Below are positions 25,505 through 33,948 of a DNA stretch of 64,000 nucleotides, piece by piece; position 1 is the first letter of the stretch, and every line of letters begins with the position of its first letter. The translations under genes were made by a program, and so were the position numbers. The notes under the pieces are model-generated. The model was not told where the DNA came from and searched no databases. It saw only the letters and a program-made list of their open reading frames with translations. The stretch comes from a virus, in the IMG/VR virus record IMGVR_UViG_3300022223_000004, positions 1 to 64,000 of that record. The stretch is one strand, 5' to 3'.

Positions 25505-25723
25505 TTACCTCCGCTTTTTCTTTTGATTCCATTTATCATTGACAATCAATCCTCTTTTTACTGCCATCCTATATAATGGCCCTTTTTTAAATTCAGTCAA
25601 AGTGATCCCCTTATCAGATAAATACTGGTGAAATTCAGGCGTCCTGTATGCAGGCAAGTTCCACTCACCATGTAACCAATTTGCATTTCTGGGATTTTCG
25701 TCTAAGTTAATCTGGGAAGACAT
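25505..25723 (-). CDS. Small basic protein after the MuF-ART gene
   Basis: The 72-residue product has a compact central part (TPEFHQYLSDKGITLTEFKKG) and a Lys/Arg-rich end. The ATG overlaps the stop of the MuF-ART gene by one base, with AAAGGAG upstream, so the two are tightly coupled. No family is recognised. As the partner directly behind a putative toxin domain it is a candidate immunity or chaperone protein, but a plain head protein is equally possible. Confidence 0.65.
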   Translation of the reverse strand: MSSQINLDENPRNANWLHGEWNLPAYRTPEFHQYLSDKGITLTEFKKGPLYRMAVKRGLIVNDKWNQKKKRR

Positions 25724-27843
25724 TAGTCATCTCCTTTGTCTAGTAATTTAAAAATAGCCTCTTCATTAGCTCCAGAGCCTTTTTCATAAAATGAAAACTT
25801 TTTCGGATCGTATACCACTGCTGTCACTTCATCCACACCCCCAAGAATGACTAATTCTGATTGCCACCCCTCCCCTAATGTATCTGCGGAAGTGCTGAAT
25901 ATCCTTGTAGCGGGAATCTTGGAAGCGAAAATGGAAGCAGAGGCAGCATTTTCCGTACTTTCTGCAAAATCAATGGCAATTCCAAAATCAGTGGTCCATG
26001 AATTTAAAGGCTGAGTGCTGGCCTCCACTCTTATAGTGGGCTGTCTTTCCACTCCTCCCTTCTTATTGGCTTTATTTTGTAAATAGGTAGGAGTTTTAGT
26101 ATATGTGGCTCCTCGGTAGGCATATACTTCATTAATTCCATTAGCTTTTAAAAGGTCTTGGGTATTGTTATATACCGCCCGAACAAACAAACTGGCTCCT
26201 TTTGATATGCTTTTATCCTCTAAGACCCTTACTGCCTTTTTATACTCCAAAGATGATTCCAAATGGGACACAATAGAAGAAGATAGCCCCATTTCTTTCC
26301 TAACCGCTAATTGCAATATTAGGGATTGCACAGAGCCCGTCGAACTGGAGCCCCAGGCTATAGCTACCTCATTGAGGGCCTCTAAAAGATAATCATCAAG
26401 GTTCTCTAATAACAGGTTCCAATCCAAGAGTCCTTGCGATTCTGCCGATTCCATAGATTTAAAAAAATTAAATAAATCCTCTCTGTCTTTGGACTCTAAA
26501 ACTGCTTTAAGTTTCCCTCTAAATTCTTTCCTACTTGCTCCTGGAAAAGCCTCTTCACTCATGTATTTGGACATTTTATTAGTAGGTTTATGTTTTAGCA
26601 GTTTATTCTTCCTATCTAAAAGACTTTCCCCTTTTATATCAAAAGGCTTTAAAGAAGCCATCTCTTTCACGACCTTTTCAATGGTATCGGAAGGACCCTC
26701 TATTTTCATCCTCAATTCTGCTAAGGACAATGGACGCCCTGTTTGGTGATCAATTAAATCCTTTAATTTTAATTCCCCTTTTGTAAACATTTTATATTTT
26801 TCATTCCCTAATACCTGTTTTTGGAAGGATTTAGGTTTTGTTTTCAACCAGGATTCATAGTTTAAGGATTGGGATACTTGACCATCCATGCTGGCCTGAG
26901 TGGATGGGGGAATCTCCCCCACTTTCTTTTTAAGTTTTTTGCCTGATTCTTCCGCAAGCTCCTGAAATGTTTTTGTGATCGGAACAAAAGTAGAACGGCA
27001 ATTATAATGCCAAGGAGGAGGTCCCGGAAAAGGTTCATCGTGCCCCACTGGATTCCCTGTTGCTAATTCCCAAACTAGCCCTGATCTGGCTATACAGATT
27101 GGTGTTGTCCTATTATCTAATGATGCCAATGTTTGGATTTTACTTATGACATCCGAATTAGCTTTGTAGGTTTCCATTCTAGCCAGATTAGCCACGTTTT
27201 GGACAGAGGTTCTGACCAAAGCCTTTGCCTGATGGCTGGGAATGTCCATCAACCCTCCTACAAACTCTCTATACTTTTTCTTTACCCCATCAATCTCATA
27301 AGTAATGAATTTCCCTGTGGCAGTTCCTCTTAACCTTTGAACCAATTGTCCATTAGTTTCTCCCTGTAACACCCCTAAGGTCATCTGATCATTAAACTTT
27401 TGGCGCAAACCTGCTGCCTGCCTTGACCACCATTCCGCGGCGGGTGACCCTTCTATTAGAGATCCTCTGGCCAATTGTTTAAGGGTTTGGAGAGGAACTG
27501 CCGTTGAGGCAAGCTCAACCTTAAAAGCTTTATTCAAAGCGTTTCTGGAATACTTTTCTTCTATCTGAGACAATTCCACAAGGTCATCATTCAATATTTT
27601 TTTATTCTTTGAATAGAAATTTTTAATAGAGGCAGAGGTTTGGTCTTTTAGCTTTTCCAGGCGCCCCAGTTTATAAGACCCGGATACGGATTCGGTATCA
27701 ATACTCCCGATCTTTTGGACAAGCTCATGTTCCAATGCCTTTAACTGTCCAAGAATTTTCTTAGCCGTAGCGGCCTCAACCCTCATAAGGTCTACCGAGT
27801 GTCCTGTAAGCTCATCGGACATTAAATCAGAAATGGATGCCAT
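25723..27843 (-). CDS. MuF-type head protein with C-terminal ADP-ribosyltransferase-like domain
   Basis: The 706-residue protein has two parts. Residues about 100-305 carry the Mu gpF head-morphogenesis pattern, ending in TTPICIARSG and PPPWHYNCRSTF, as in minor head proteins bound to the portal. Residues about 555-700 look like an ADP-ribosyltransferase: YRGAT (Arg 577), LNSWTTDFG (Ser615-x-Thr617) and WQSELVILGG (Gln661-x-Glu663), the R-S-E triad of the R-S-E clade. Such fusions are known among MuF polymorphic toxins of temperate phages and could be ejected with the DNA. The NADAR and NDT-like genes upstream make the ADP-ribose link stronger. Confidence 0.8.
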   Translation of the reverse strand: MASISDLMSDELTGHSVDLMRVEAATAKKILGQLKALEHELVQKIGSIDTESVSGSYKLGRLEKLKDQTSASIKNFYSKNKKILNDDLVELSQIEEKYSRNALNKAFKVELASTAVPLQTLKQLARGSLIEGSPAAEWWSRQAAGLRQKFNDQMTLGVLQGETNGQLVQRLRGTATGKFITYEIDGVKKKYREFVGGLMDIPSHQAKALVRTSVQNVANLARMETYKANSDVISKIQTLASLDNRTTPICIARSGLVWELATGNPVGHDEPFPGPPPWHYNCRSTFVPITKTFQELAEESGKKLKKKVGEIPPSTQASMDGQVSQSLNYESWLKTKPKSFQKQVLGNEKYKMFTKGELKLKDLIDHQTGRPLSLAELRMKIEGPSDTIEKVVKEMASLKPFDIKGESLLDRKNKLLKHKPTNKMSKYMSEEAFPGASRKEFRGKLKAVLESKDREDLFNFFKSMESAESQGLLDWNLLLENLDDYLLEALNEVAIAWGSSSTGSVQSLILQLAVRKEMGLSSSIVSHLESSLEYKKAVRVLEDKSISKGASLFVRAVYNNTQDLLKANGINEVYAYRGATYTKTPTYLQNKANKKGGVERQPTIRVEASTQPLNSWTTDFGIAIDFAESTENAASASIFASKIPATRIFSTSADTLGEGWQSELVILGGVDEVTAVVYDPKKFSFYEKGSGANEEAIFKLLDKGDD

Positions 27844-27872
27844 CGTATTAGGCTCCTTTTAAATTTGAAAAT

Positions 27873-28100
27873 TTAGGAAATGAAATCATTACAAAGTTTT
27901 TGCCATTTTGCCTGAAGGGAGATAATCGTTCTTTCCCAATTGTCTTCTCCATACACCTCAATACATTGGCGTTTCCAAACGTGATTCCCTTTAAAAATAG
28001 GGTCTCGTTCTTCATTAGGAGGTATTCCTAAATACCTCATTGCATCCATTGGCAGGTTTGTATTTGCATATTCTTTGGATGAAGGGGTAGTAAATGCCAT
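27873..28100 (-). CDS. Small hypothetical protein
   Basis: The 75-residue product begins MAFTTPSSKEYANTN and contains HVWKRQCIEVYGEDNWERTI, a compact helical region. ATG at 28100 is preferred because AAGGAG lies at the right distance; the upstream in-frame ATG overlaps the ribosome site. No family is recognised. Confidence 0.65.
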   Translation of the reverse strand: MAFTTPSSKEYANTNLPMDAMRYLGIPPNEERDPIFKGNHVWKRQCIEVYGEDNWERTIISLQAKWQKLCNDFIS

Positions 28101-28120
28101 ATTCATCTCCTTACTATTAA

Positions 28121-28501
28121 TTAACCTTCTGAATGTCTTGGGGTTGCCAACATAGCTTGGTACTGGTCATAATCATCTTGGGTCCAGTCTGCAAAATCCA
28201 ATGGGTGTGACTCACACCCTAAAATGGATCCTTTTCTATGAGGAAAAGGAATATGCCCACAACGGCAGGTATCTTGTTTACTTACTTCCTTTTGCCTATT
28301 AGCTTCATCTGACCGGACTCTAGTAGACTTGCAGATTGGACATTTAACACCCTTTTTATACTTTTCTGGGTGTTTTTTTATTGTGAATCTTCCTCTAGGA
28401 GTATAAGAGGAAGATTTGGCTCGCCATGCTCTTAGGTATTTCTGATAACAGTCCAGGCAATGCATTCGGTGCCTGTTGACATTAGTTCCTCCTTTAGGCA
28501 T
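28121..28501 (-). CDS. Multi-Cys zinc-ribbon-like protein
   Basis: The 126-residue product has several Cys pairs: CLDC at 15-18, CPIC near 54-57 and CRCGH near 79-83, which suggests two or more zinc knuckles. The middle is basic. The ATG at 28501 has no clear ribosome site; an AAAGGAGG lies inside the frame about 9 bases after the ATG and points to an out-of-frame ATG, so the true start is uncertain. Probable nucleic-acid or adaptor role. Confidence 0.6.
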   Translation of the reverse strand: MPKGGTNVNRHRMHCLDCYQKYLRAWRAKSSSYTPRGRFTIKKHPEKYKKGVKCPICKSTRVRSDEANRQKEVSKQDTCRCGHIPFPHRKGSILGCESHPLDFADWTQDDYDQYQAMLATPRHSEG

Positions 28502-28508
28502 TTAAGGA

Positions 28509-28715
28509 TTAAGAAGGAAATCTTGTATCGGGATGAATAAGTTTCTTTTCCCATCCTTCCCTTGGAGGTGTTAAATTATTTACCTCTATAAACTTCGCCA
28601 CCAACTCAGCTACCGGGGAACAATCGGAGTAAGCTCCTACAATGGTTTCTTCTTCCCTTGTGGTAAGCCATCCCATAAAACCATTAATTGCCTCACTTGC
28701 ATTTATTTCCTTCAT
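28509..28715 (-). CDS. Small hypothetical protein
   Basis: The 68-residue product contains INGFMGWLTTREEETIVGAY and SPVAELVAKFIEVNNL, resembling a small helical adaptor seen in phages, possibly related to host-response proteins; I do not name a family. AGGAGATTAAAA precedes ATG. It follows the NADAR gene by two bases. Confidence 0.65.
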   Translation of the reverse strand: MKEINASEAINGFMGWLTTREEETIVGAYSDCSPVAELVAKFIEVNNLTPPREGWEKKLIHPDTRFPS

Positions 28716-28717
28716 TT

Positions 28718-29200
28718 TTAATCTCCTAGGTTGTTTTTTACTTTGGTTAAAAGGTGTTGCCTCACTTCCATCAGAGCGATACCCAATCTATTCTCCCCTT
28801 TGCGGTTACATACACCCCAATAGGTGTCTCCCCAAGTATTCCCTTCAATCAGTTTGCTTTGTCCTGTTCCTAATAATTGCTCCTGCAGTCCGTCGTCATC
28901 CCCTGAAAACTTCCTCAATAGCAAAGCCCACATTATGTCATATTTAATGGCATCCCATCCAGACTTAATGCTCAACCCCTTTGATGCCCTTTTAACCTCT
29001 CCGGGAGTCTCTAGGGATTGTAGGTATATTTTCTCTTTAAGGGAATCAGTCTTTGTGGCCTGATAGGCATGTTCCACTGACCGGTATGCCAGACCCTCCC
29101 ATTCAATTTCTACCAACCAGAAATTGGAAAGAAACCTGAAACGTCCTGTAAAGGACGTTATGGGCGTTTGGCAGGGATCATACAAAAGTAGATCAGTCAT
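28718..29200 (-). CDS. NADAR-family enzyme (YbiA-like)
   Basis: The 160-residue product matches the NADAR fold: RFRFLSNFW near residue 20, YRSVEHAYQATK, WDAIKYDIMWALLLRKF, then TGQSKLIEGNTWGDTYWGVC and RLGIALMEVRQ. NADAR proteins act on N-glycosidic bonds of ADP-ribose-like or riboflavin-pathway substrates, and some remove ADP-ribose from guanine bases. It starts in the last codons of the NDT-like gene (8-base overlap), two genes before the MuF-ART gene. A role in ADP-ribose metabolism or reversal of ADP-ribosylation is plausible. Confidence 0.85.
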   Translation of the reverse strand: MTDLLLYDPCQTPITSFTGRFRFLSNFWLVEIEWEGLAYRSVEHAYQATKTDSLKEKIYLQSLETPGEVKRASKGLSIKSGWDAIKYDIMWALLLRKFSGDDDGLQEQLLGTGQSKLIEGNTWGDTYWGVCNRKGENRLGIALMEVRQHLLTKVKNNLGD

Positions 29201-29726
29201 TCTGGGTCTCCTGTAAATCCTGTAAGTATCTTTCCCTGTATTTCATAACAGCAGGGTTCAAATGGTAGTTGACGCAGGATGTATTTATACTCTCTATGGT
29301 CCTTTCCTGTAATGGAGCGATATTGTGAGCAAAGCACACCAAAAAGTCTTTTATAGAAAGGAACCTATGCACTGATCCCACAGAATGGAAAATGGTTTCT
29401 TCTGGACCTATTATAGTTATGAATTTTTGCAAAGCCAGAGCATACCCAAATTCCACATGCCTCCCTCCTCTAGAGTCTCCTCTGGGATTTTCCATTAAGA
29501 AAATGCACCAATGGCTGTTTTCGATATCTTGTAAATCTTGGAGAGCATGTTCCTTATCGGATAAGGCGCTGGTACTTTCCCTATGCTGGGGGTGTATCCA
29601 ACTACTCATAATTTGGAAGCCATCTTTCTCTAAGTATTGACCTAATTCGAATAAGGACTCCCTGCGCCTATAGCGTCCGCCCAAGTAAACCTTTTCTACG
29701 GAGGCTGGAGGGTGTACTAGCTTCAC
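29193..29726 (-). CDS. Nucleoside 2-deoxyribosyltransferase-like protein
   Basis: The 177-residue product has the NDT-like pattern: VYLGGRYRRRESLFELGQYL at the N-terminus, DLQDIENSHWCIFLMENP, and GRHVEFGYALALQKFITIIG with the likely catalytic Glu in HVEFGYA. These enzymes transfer or hydrolyse (deoxy)ribosyl groups. I start it at GTG 29726, which overlaps the upstream stop as GTGA and has AAGGAG at good distance; the longer frame runs into the previous gene. It is coupled to NADAR. Confidence 0.8.
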   Translation of the reverse strand: MKLVHPPASVEKVYLGGRYRRRESLFELGQYLEKDGFQIMSSWIHPQHRESTSALSDKEHALQDLQDIENSHWCIFLMENPRGDSRGGRHVEFGYALALQKFITIIGPEETIFHSVGSVHRFLSIKDFLVCFAHNIAPLQERTIESINTSCVNYHLNPAVMKYRERYLQDLQETQND

Positions 29727-30160
29727 TTTGGATCTCCTTTTTGTTTTTCTTCCTTTTGCATATCCTCTATGGGAGGGTATTGAAAAGAAGGATCCGGAAC
29801 TGGTATCGTTTCTACCCAAACAGAGGACAAAAGGGAGTCAATTATTTTTTCTAAAGGCCTTCTTTTCTGCATTCCCTCGCTCAATTCTTTCAATACGGAG
29901 ATCATTGCTTCCACTGATTTGTAGTTTTCAAACTCCAGGGCGAGCAACTGTCTGCCTATTGGAACACTATTCGCACTGCCCATAGGCCCGAACCTTATTC
30001 CCTTTTGTTCCTTTTTAGGAATATCATAGATACAGAATTCCCCTTTTCCTGTTTTATACACTGCACCATGAACCAATTTAGTGGGTGTATTCTTAAAGAG
30101 TATTTTAAAAGCTTTTCGCTGGAAACAAGTTTTCGATAAACTTAGTAAAAATTTAAACAT
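29723..30160 (-). CDS. Hypothetical protein
   Basis: The 145-residue product has a basic N-terminus (KTCFQRKAFKILFKNT), a central strand KGIRFGPMGSANSVPIGRQLLALEFEN and a helical end. No family is recognised. ATG at 30160 follows AAGGGGGAAATAAA. It leads the small unit with the NDT-like and NADAR genes and overlaps the former. Confidence 0.65.
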   Translation of the reverse strand: MFKFLLSLSKTCFQRKAFKILFKNTPTKLVHGAVYKTGKGEFCIYDIPKKEQKGIRFGPMGSANSVPIGRQLLALEFENYKSVEAMISVLKELSEGMQKRRPLEKIIDSLLSSVWVETIPVPDPSFQYPPIEDMQKEEKQKGDPK

Positions 30161-30181
30161 TTTATTTCCCCCTTGTTATCT

Positions 30182-30331
30182 TCAGTTTTGGAGTATTTTC
30201 CTTTCAATGGTGTTTAATCTCTTTTCAATGTCTTGGAGTCTTTTTTGGTTCTTTTGAACGTTTAAAAAAATTTTCGACACCTTGAGTGGATCAAAAAAAT
30301 TAAATAATGAGGTTTGGTAAGGGATTGGCAT
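30182..30331 (-). CDS. Short coiled-coil protein, 49 residues
   Basis: A short frame with ATG at 30331 sharing its A with the TGA of the protease gene (TGATG), which implies coupled translation. The product starts MPIPYQTSLFNFFDPLKV and ends in a heptad-like helix (QKRLQDIEKRLNTIERKI). It fills what otherwise would be a 170-bp gap in a compact operon. No family known; possibly a small head or protease-linked factor. Confidence 0.65.
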   Translation of the reverse strand: MPIPYQTSLFNFFDPLKVSKIFLNVQKNQKRLQDIEKRLNTIERKILQN

Positions 30332-30939
30332 CATAAGCTTTTCCCATCCCATACATCATAGCAATAGGAGAGTCCGCCTGTGTAAATATCTACCAAAGAG
30401 GCAATATGAATTGCCTCAGGTGCTGTGGCACCTCCGAGTAAAGCTCCCATGGCGATATCGGTTCCTGATCCTATAGCGACGCAATGTTCTTTCCGTGCCT
30501 CAGCTAAAGCCTTCCAATACCCCTTCCGTTCTTCAATGTCCGCAGTGGCCGAAAGGGTATCTTTTGCTATAGTCTTCCGTACACAAGGAATGGAATCAAA
30601 AAGGTCGAATATCTCTATCTCCAATGTCTGGGCACCATTGCACTTTACAGATATGGATAGGAATTTCCCTCTTGGCAAGGCAGTAGAATCTTCCAGGTCT
30701 GAAAGCATTTTAGGGAATTCAGGGTTTTTCCCTAACACGGTATCCTTATACCATTTAGTAAACCGCAGGACATTAGTACGGAGTCCCGTCCCCCCAGTAT
30801 AGTGAAATAACTCTCCTTCACCCTTAGGGTAATGGGAAAATATCTGTAACTTATTCATAGACCCTAAAAGGACAGTATCCCCTGAGGTGAATTGCCCGTC
30901 TGAAGCAAGTATCCGTCCGTCAAAAGCAATGGTGGTCAT
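30331..30939 (-). CDS. HslV/proteasome-like Ntn-hydrolase protease
   Basis: The 202-residue product begins MTTIAFDGRILASDGQ. After Met removal it has Thr1, Asp13 and Lys29, which align with the Thr1, Asp17 and Lys33 active site of HslV with a four-residue gap. FHYTGGTG and AIGSGTDIAMGALLGGAT match the HslV/proteasome beta core. No HslU-like unfoldase is in the window. Directly after the portal, where many phages keep a head maturation protease, this may be the prohead protease. ATG has AAAGGAG. Confidence 0.8.
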   Translation of the reverse strand: MTTIAFDGRILASDGQFTSGDTVLLGSMNKLQIFSHYPKGEGELFHYTGGTGLRTNVLRFTKWYKDTVLGKNPEFPKMLSDLEDSTALPRGKFLSISVKCNGAQTLEIEIFDLFDSIPCVRKTIAKDTLSATADIEERKGYWKALAEARKEHCVAIGSGTDIAMGALLGGATAPEAIHIASLVDIYTGGLSYCYDVWDGKSL

Positions 30940-30996
30940 TTTATTTCTCCTTTATAGTTTAATCTTGTTTACTCACCTGTTTTTAATTATATCCCC

Positions 30997-32589
30997 TTAT
31001 TCCTTTTCTTCCTCTTCCTCTTCCTCCTCATCATCATCTATTTCCTCCTCATCTTTTTCTAATTCCATCCCACTGCCTGATGGGGTGCCCATCGGTAAAG
31101 GATCTCCCTCTAGGATCAATTGAAGCTCTTCCTCAATTGTCATATCTTCGGGGTACAATTCACCCTTTTTCAAATTATGAGCAAAAGTGCGCCAACTCAT
31201 TTTATTGGTCTGTACCAGCATAACCAATGCCGTAAGCATTTGAGGATCCAGCATCCTGGGCATATAGTCTTTATTAAAAATGCATTCTATTCCCAATGCT
31301 TTCTCTGGAGTTATTCCATACCACTGAGCTACCCACCTTAGTATTTGAGAAAAGCCAGATTCAACGGAAGCCGCAACGGAGGCTAAGGCACTGGTTTCAG
31401 CCGCCTGCCTTCTCTCCAGTGTTTCGGCTGCCTCAACAGCTTTTTTCGGTGCTTCTAAAATTCTGGCACCTAGTATTGCCATCTGGGCCTCTTTTTGTTC
31501 CAAGGCTCTTTCAATTGCAGACAAACCTTGGCCGGTGTATTCAAGATACTTTGCATCGGCTCCGGTTTGCTCTGATACCCAAGCAATTGCTGATCCTATT
31601 TTCAATCTGGTCTCTTTAGGAAACCCTGTAACAAAGGCAGTGGGCAAGGCAGTGAAATGTCTTCCATGTTCCAGATCAGCAGATGACCTGTAATGGCTAA
31701 AATTCACATCTATCAGGTCTTCCAAAACAGGACTCTGCACCTTTGCTGTGGGTGTATCTGGTCCAAAGAATTGAAACGGAATATAATCCAGATATTTTCC
31801 TCTGATGGATACCTCAATATGCCGTTTCAATATGTATTCAGATTTATCAGCACCCTTTTGTCCATTAGGAGCCTTTTCATATAGTGAAACCAGATAGTAT
31901 CTTTTCTCCAGCCTCTCATGTTCCTCCTTCCTTCTCCTTTCTGCCTCTTCCAGAGTTTCTTCCTCTGGAGACTCCATAGCCTCCTCTGGCAACTTCAATA
32001 GTTGGTTGATTTTCCATAAAGGCAATAATTGCAATACCCTTATCCGTTCTTTGACCACGGTAGTGAATGGGTCAGCACTATCAGGCTCTTCCGCTATCTC
32101 TGTTAAGACTACCATTGAGAGTTTCCATTCCCCTTCTACCTCTTCAGACTTCCAATTGATAATGGATTTAGGTCCATAAGATACTAGATAAGGGGCCACA
32201 TCACTGGTGGTTTCCTTATTGTCTAAAAGGACACCCTGTCTTCCTTTAGACAAAATATCAGAGAAGGTTTCCCTGGCGAAGGACTCAAAAGAAATATTTT
32301 CCTTTCCTACTCTGTCTAGGAATCCTTTACGGGATTCAGGGAATCCTATTACCTCAGGAGGTTTTCTAAAAACAATACCAACAAGCCCTCCCAATGTCCT
32401 GCCTGATGCATTGTAATAAGAGGCTCGCATTTTATAGGCATCATATTCCTGGGAATCCTGATCAGATAGCAATGGCAGTATTGCGATGCCGGCTTTCTTC
32501 ACAGCCCGCTCACCAGCCACGGCAATTTCACATTTCTCCCAAACATCCAAATTGGCTGTATATTCCTTATGCTTAGTTTCAACTGGCAT
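30997..32589 (-). CDS. Portal protein (DUF4055 type)
   Basis: The 530-residue protein fits the DUF4055 family of phage portals: ASGRTLGGLVGIVFRKPP at about 60-80, RQGVLLDN, PFQFFG near 275, FSHYRSSADLEHGRHFTALP and a helical C-terminal stem with LGARILEAP. It forms the dodecameric DNA channel at one vertex. The last 25 residues are almost all Asp/Glu. It follows TerL by 12 bases with AAAGGAGAAATACC. Confidence 0.85.
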   Translation of the reverse strand: MPVETKHKEYTANLDVWEKCEIAVAGERAVKKAGIAILPLLSDQDSQEYDAYKMRASYYNASGRTLGGLVGIVFRKPPEVIGFPESRKGFLDRVGKENISFESFARETFSDILSKGRQGVLLDNKETTSDVAPYLVSYGPKSIINWKSEEVEGEWKLSMVVLTEIAEEPDSADPFTTVVKERIRVLQLLPLWKINQLLKLPEEAMESPEEETLEEAERRRKEEHERLEKRYYLVSLYEKAPNGQKGADKSEYILKRHIEVSIRGKYLDYIPFQFFGPDTPTAKVQSPVLEDLIDVNFSHYRSSADLEHGRHFTALPTAFVTGFPKETRLKIGSAIAWVSEQTGADAKYLEYTGQGLSAIERALEQKEAQMAILGARILEAPKKAVEAAETLERRQAAETSALASVAASVESGFSQILRWVAQWYGITPEKALGIECIFNKDYMPRMLDPQMLTALVMLVQTNKMSWRTFAHNLKKGELYPEDMTIEEELQLILEGDPLPMGTPSGSGMELEKDEEEIDDDEEEEEEEEKE

Positions 32590-32601
32590 GGTATTTCTCC
32601 T

Positions 32602-33936
32602 TTAGTGTCCTAACAATCTATTGGTCTTAATTTCAGGTTTGTACGCGGGGAATAGCCTATGTACTGGATACCCCACAGAGTCCAATAAGTGACTCATTGC
32701 TTTATGATCCTTTCGGTTCTTTTTCTCATGGGTGTATTTATTCATGTACCCAATTAATTTTTTACACTCAGGGTCTATTGTCAGGGTGACCTCTTTGCTT
32801 CCTGAATAAAGTTTTCCATTCACTGAATTTTCCCTATCCCTCACATTGGGGTTGGCCTCTGGTGCATCAATTTTCCATCCAAAAGATTCAATAATAGTGA
32901 AATCGGTTCTACCATATTCGGCTGAGGTCTTTCTAGCTTTTCCTGTAGCATCAGGAAAAACCGTAGTGATACGGCACTCTCCTTCTCTGGGGTGTCCTCT
33001 AGGGAATACTTGTTTCTCCCTTATTTTATCACACATGGCATAGGTATCAGCATTAGGCAATTCATACTCAGCGACTATATGCATGTGGTTACCAGACGTC
33101 CAAAAAACTACTGCGGACATAGGATCCACATTGAAGTCCATTCCTACTCCGTAATGCGTACCAGGATCAGGCAGCTTCCTTATGTTCCTTTGCCTATCAA
33201 AAGAGTAATAAACCCTCCCGCCTGTTAAGTTTACAAAATTCCCTTGCACCAGTGCCTCAACGGCTAAGGGATCAAAAGCTTTTTCCAGAGTCTCTGCATA
33301 TGATTTATCTAATGCCAAATTGGCTCTGGTTGAGGCATGAATGACACCTAAATCATAATCATCCTTTCTTTCCCCCTCACATATATCATAGCCCCAGTTT
33401 AATTCTTCAGGAGTTCCAGTAAGTATCAACTCCCTCAGGCTGGCTTGTCTATCCCGTACCCTTGCTATCGACTCCTGCAAAACCTGTCCATCTTGGATAA
33501 AAGGTTCATCTATCCATGCCGCTCCAATGTTAGGACCTTTTAATGAGTTAGGTTCTTCCCCTGAAGCTACCCAGATGGTTCCTATTCTTCCTCTAAAGTT
33601 TATCGTAAATTGGTGTTCCGATTTATTGAATTTATATCGAAGGTCTCTATGGATTGTTTTCTTACCATCTAGCAGGTTTTGGATTGTAGGTATGATTGTC
33701 CTTTTCGCCATCTTGTATGTTGGGGATATGGCAAGATAAGGGGCTGGAGCATTATGCAATGTTACCGCTATTGCTCTTTTGGCCCCTGCTAGGGTTTTTC
33801 CCGCTCCAAAACCAGCTACCAAACCTTTAATAAAATTTTTCTGATTCCAAAAGGCTCTCTGGTGAGGGAACATGCCCCCTTTTATAATAGTTCCGTCAGG
33901 GGCTATTTCTGGATCTTCTTCTCGCCAAAACTTCAT
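32602..33936 (-). CDS. terL: Terminase large subunit
   Basis: The 444-residue motor has Walker A GFGAGKT at 42-48, Walker B AAWIDEP with Asp143/Glu144, motif III ILTGTP at 171-176, and an RNase H-like nuclease domain from about 260 (GVGMDFNVDP with Asp267; final acidic site in HLLDSVGYP near 420). It pumps and cuts DNA at the portal. AAGGAAATCGC precedes the ATG. Gene order TerS, unknown, TerL, portal is slightly unusual because of the inserted 502-residue gene. Confidence 0.93.
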   Translation of the reverse strand: MKFWREEDPEIAPDGTIIKGGMFPHQRAFWNQKNFIKGLVAGFGAGKTLAGAKRAIAVTLHNAPAPYLAISPTYKMAKRTIIPTIQNLLDGKKTIHRDLRYKFNKSEHQFTINFRGRIGTIWVASGEEPNSLKGPNIGAAWIDEPFIQDGQVLQESIARVRDRQASLRELILTGTPEELNWGYDICEGERKDDYDLGVIHASTRANLALDKSYAETLEKAFDPLAVEALVQGNFVNLTGGRVYYSFDRQRNIRKLPDPGTHYGVGMDFNVDPMSAVVFWTSGNHMHIVAEYELPNADTYAMCDKIREKQVFPRGHPREGECRITTVFPDATGKARKTSAEYGRTDFTIIESFGWKIDAPEANPNVRDRENSVNGKLYSGSKEVTLTIDPECKKLIGYMNKYTHEKKNRKDHKAMSHLLDSVGYPVHRLFPAYKPEIKTNRLLGH

Positions 33937-33948
33937 GCGATTTCCTTA

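Noticed and set aside
29193-29819. 208-residue version of the NDT-like protein
   Set aside because: The first 31 codons overlap the previous gene and have no ribosome site; GTG at 29726 has both a ribosome site and a GTGA overlap.
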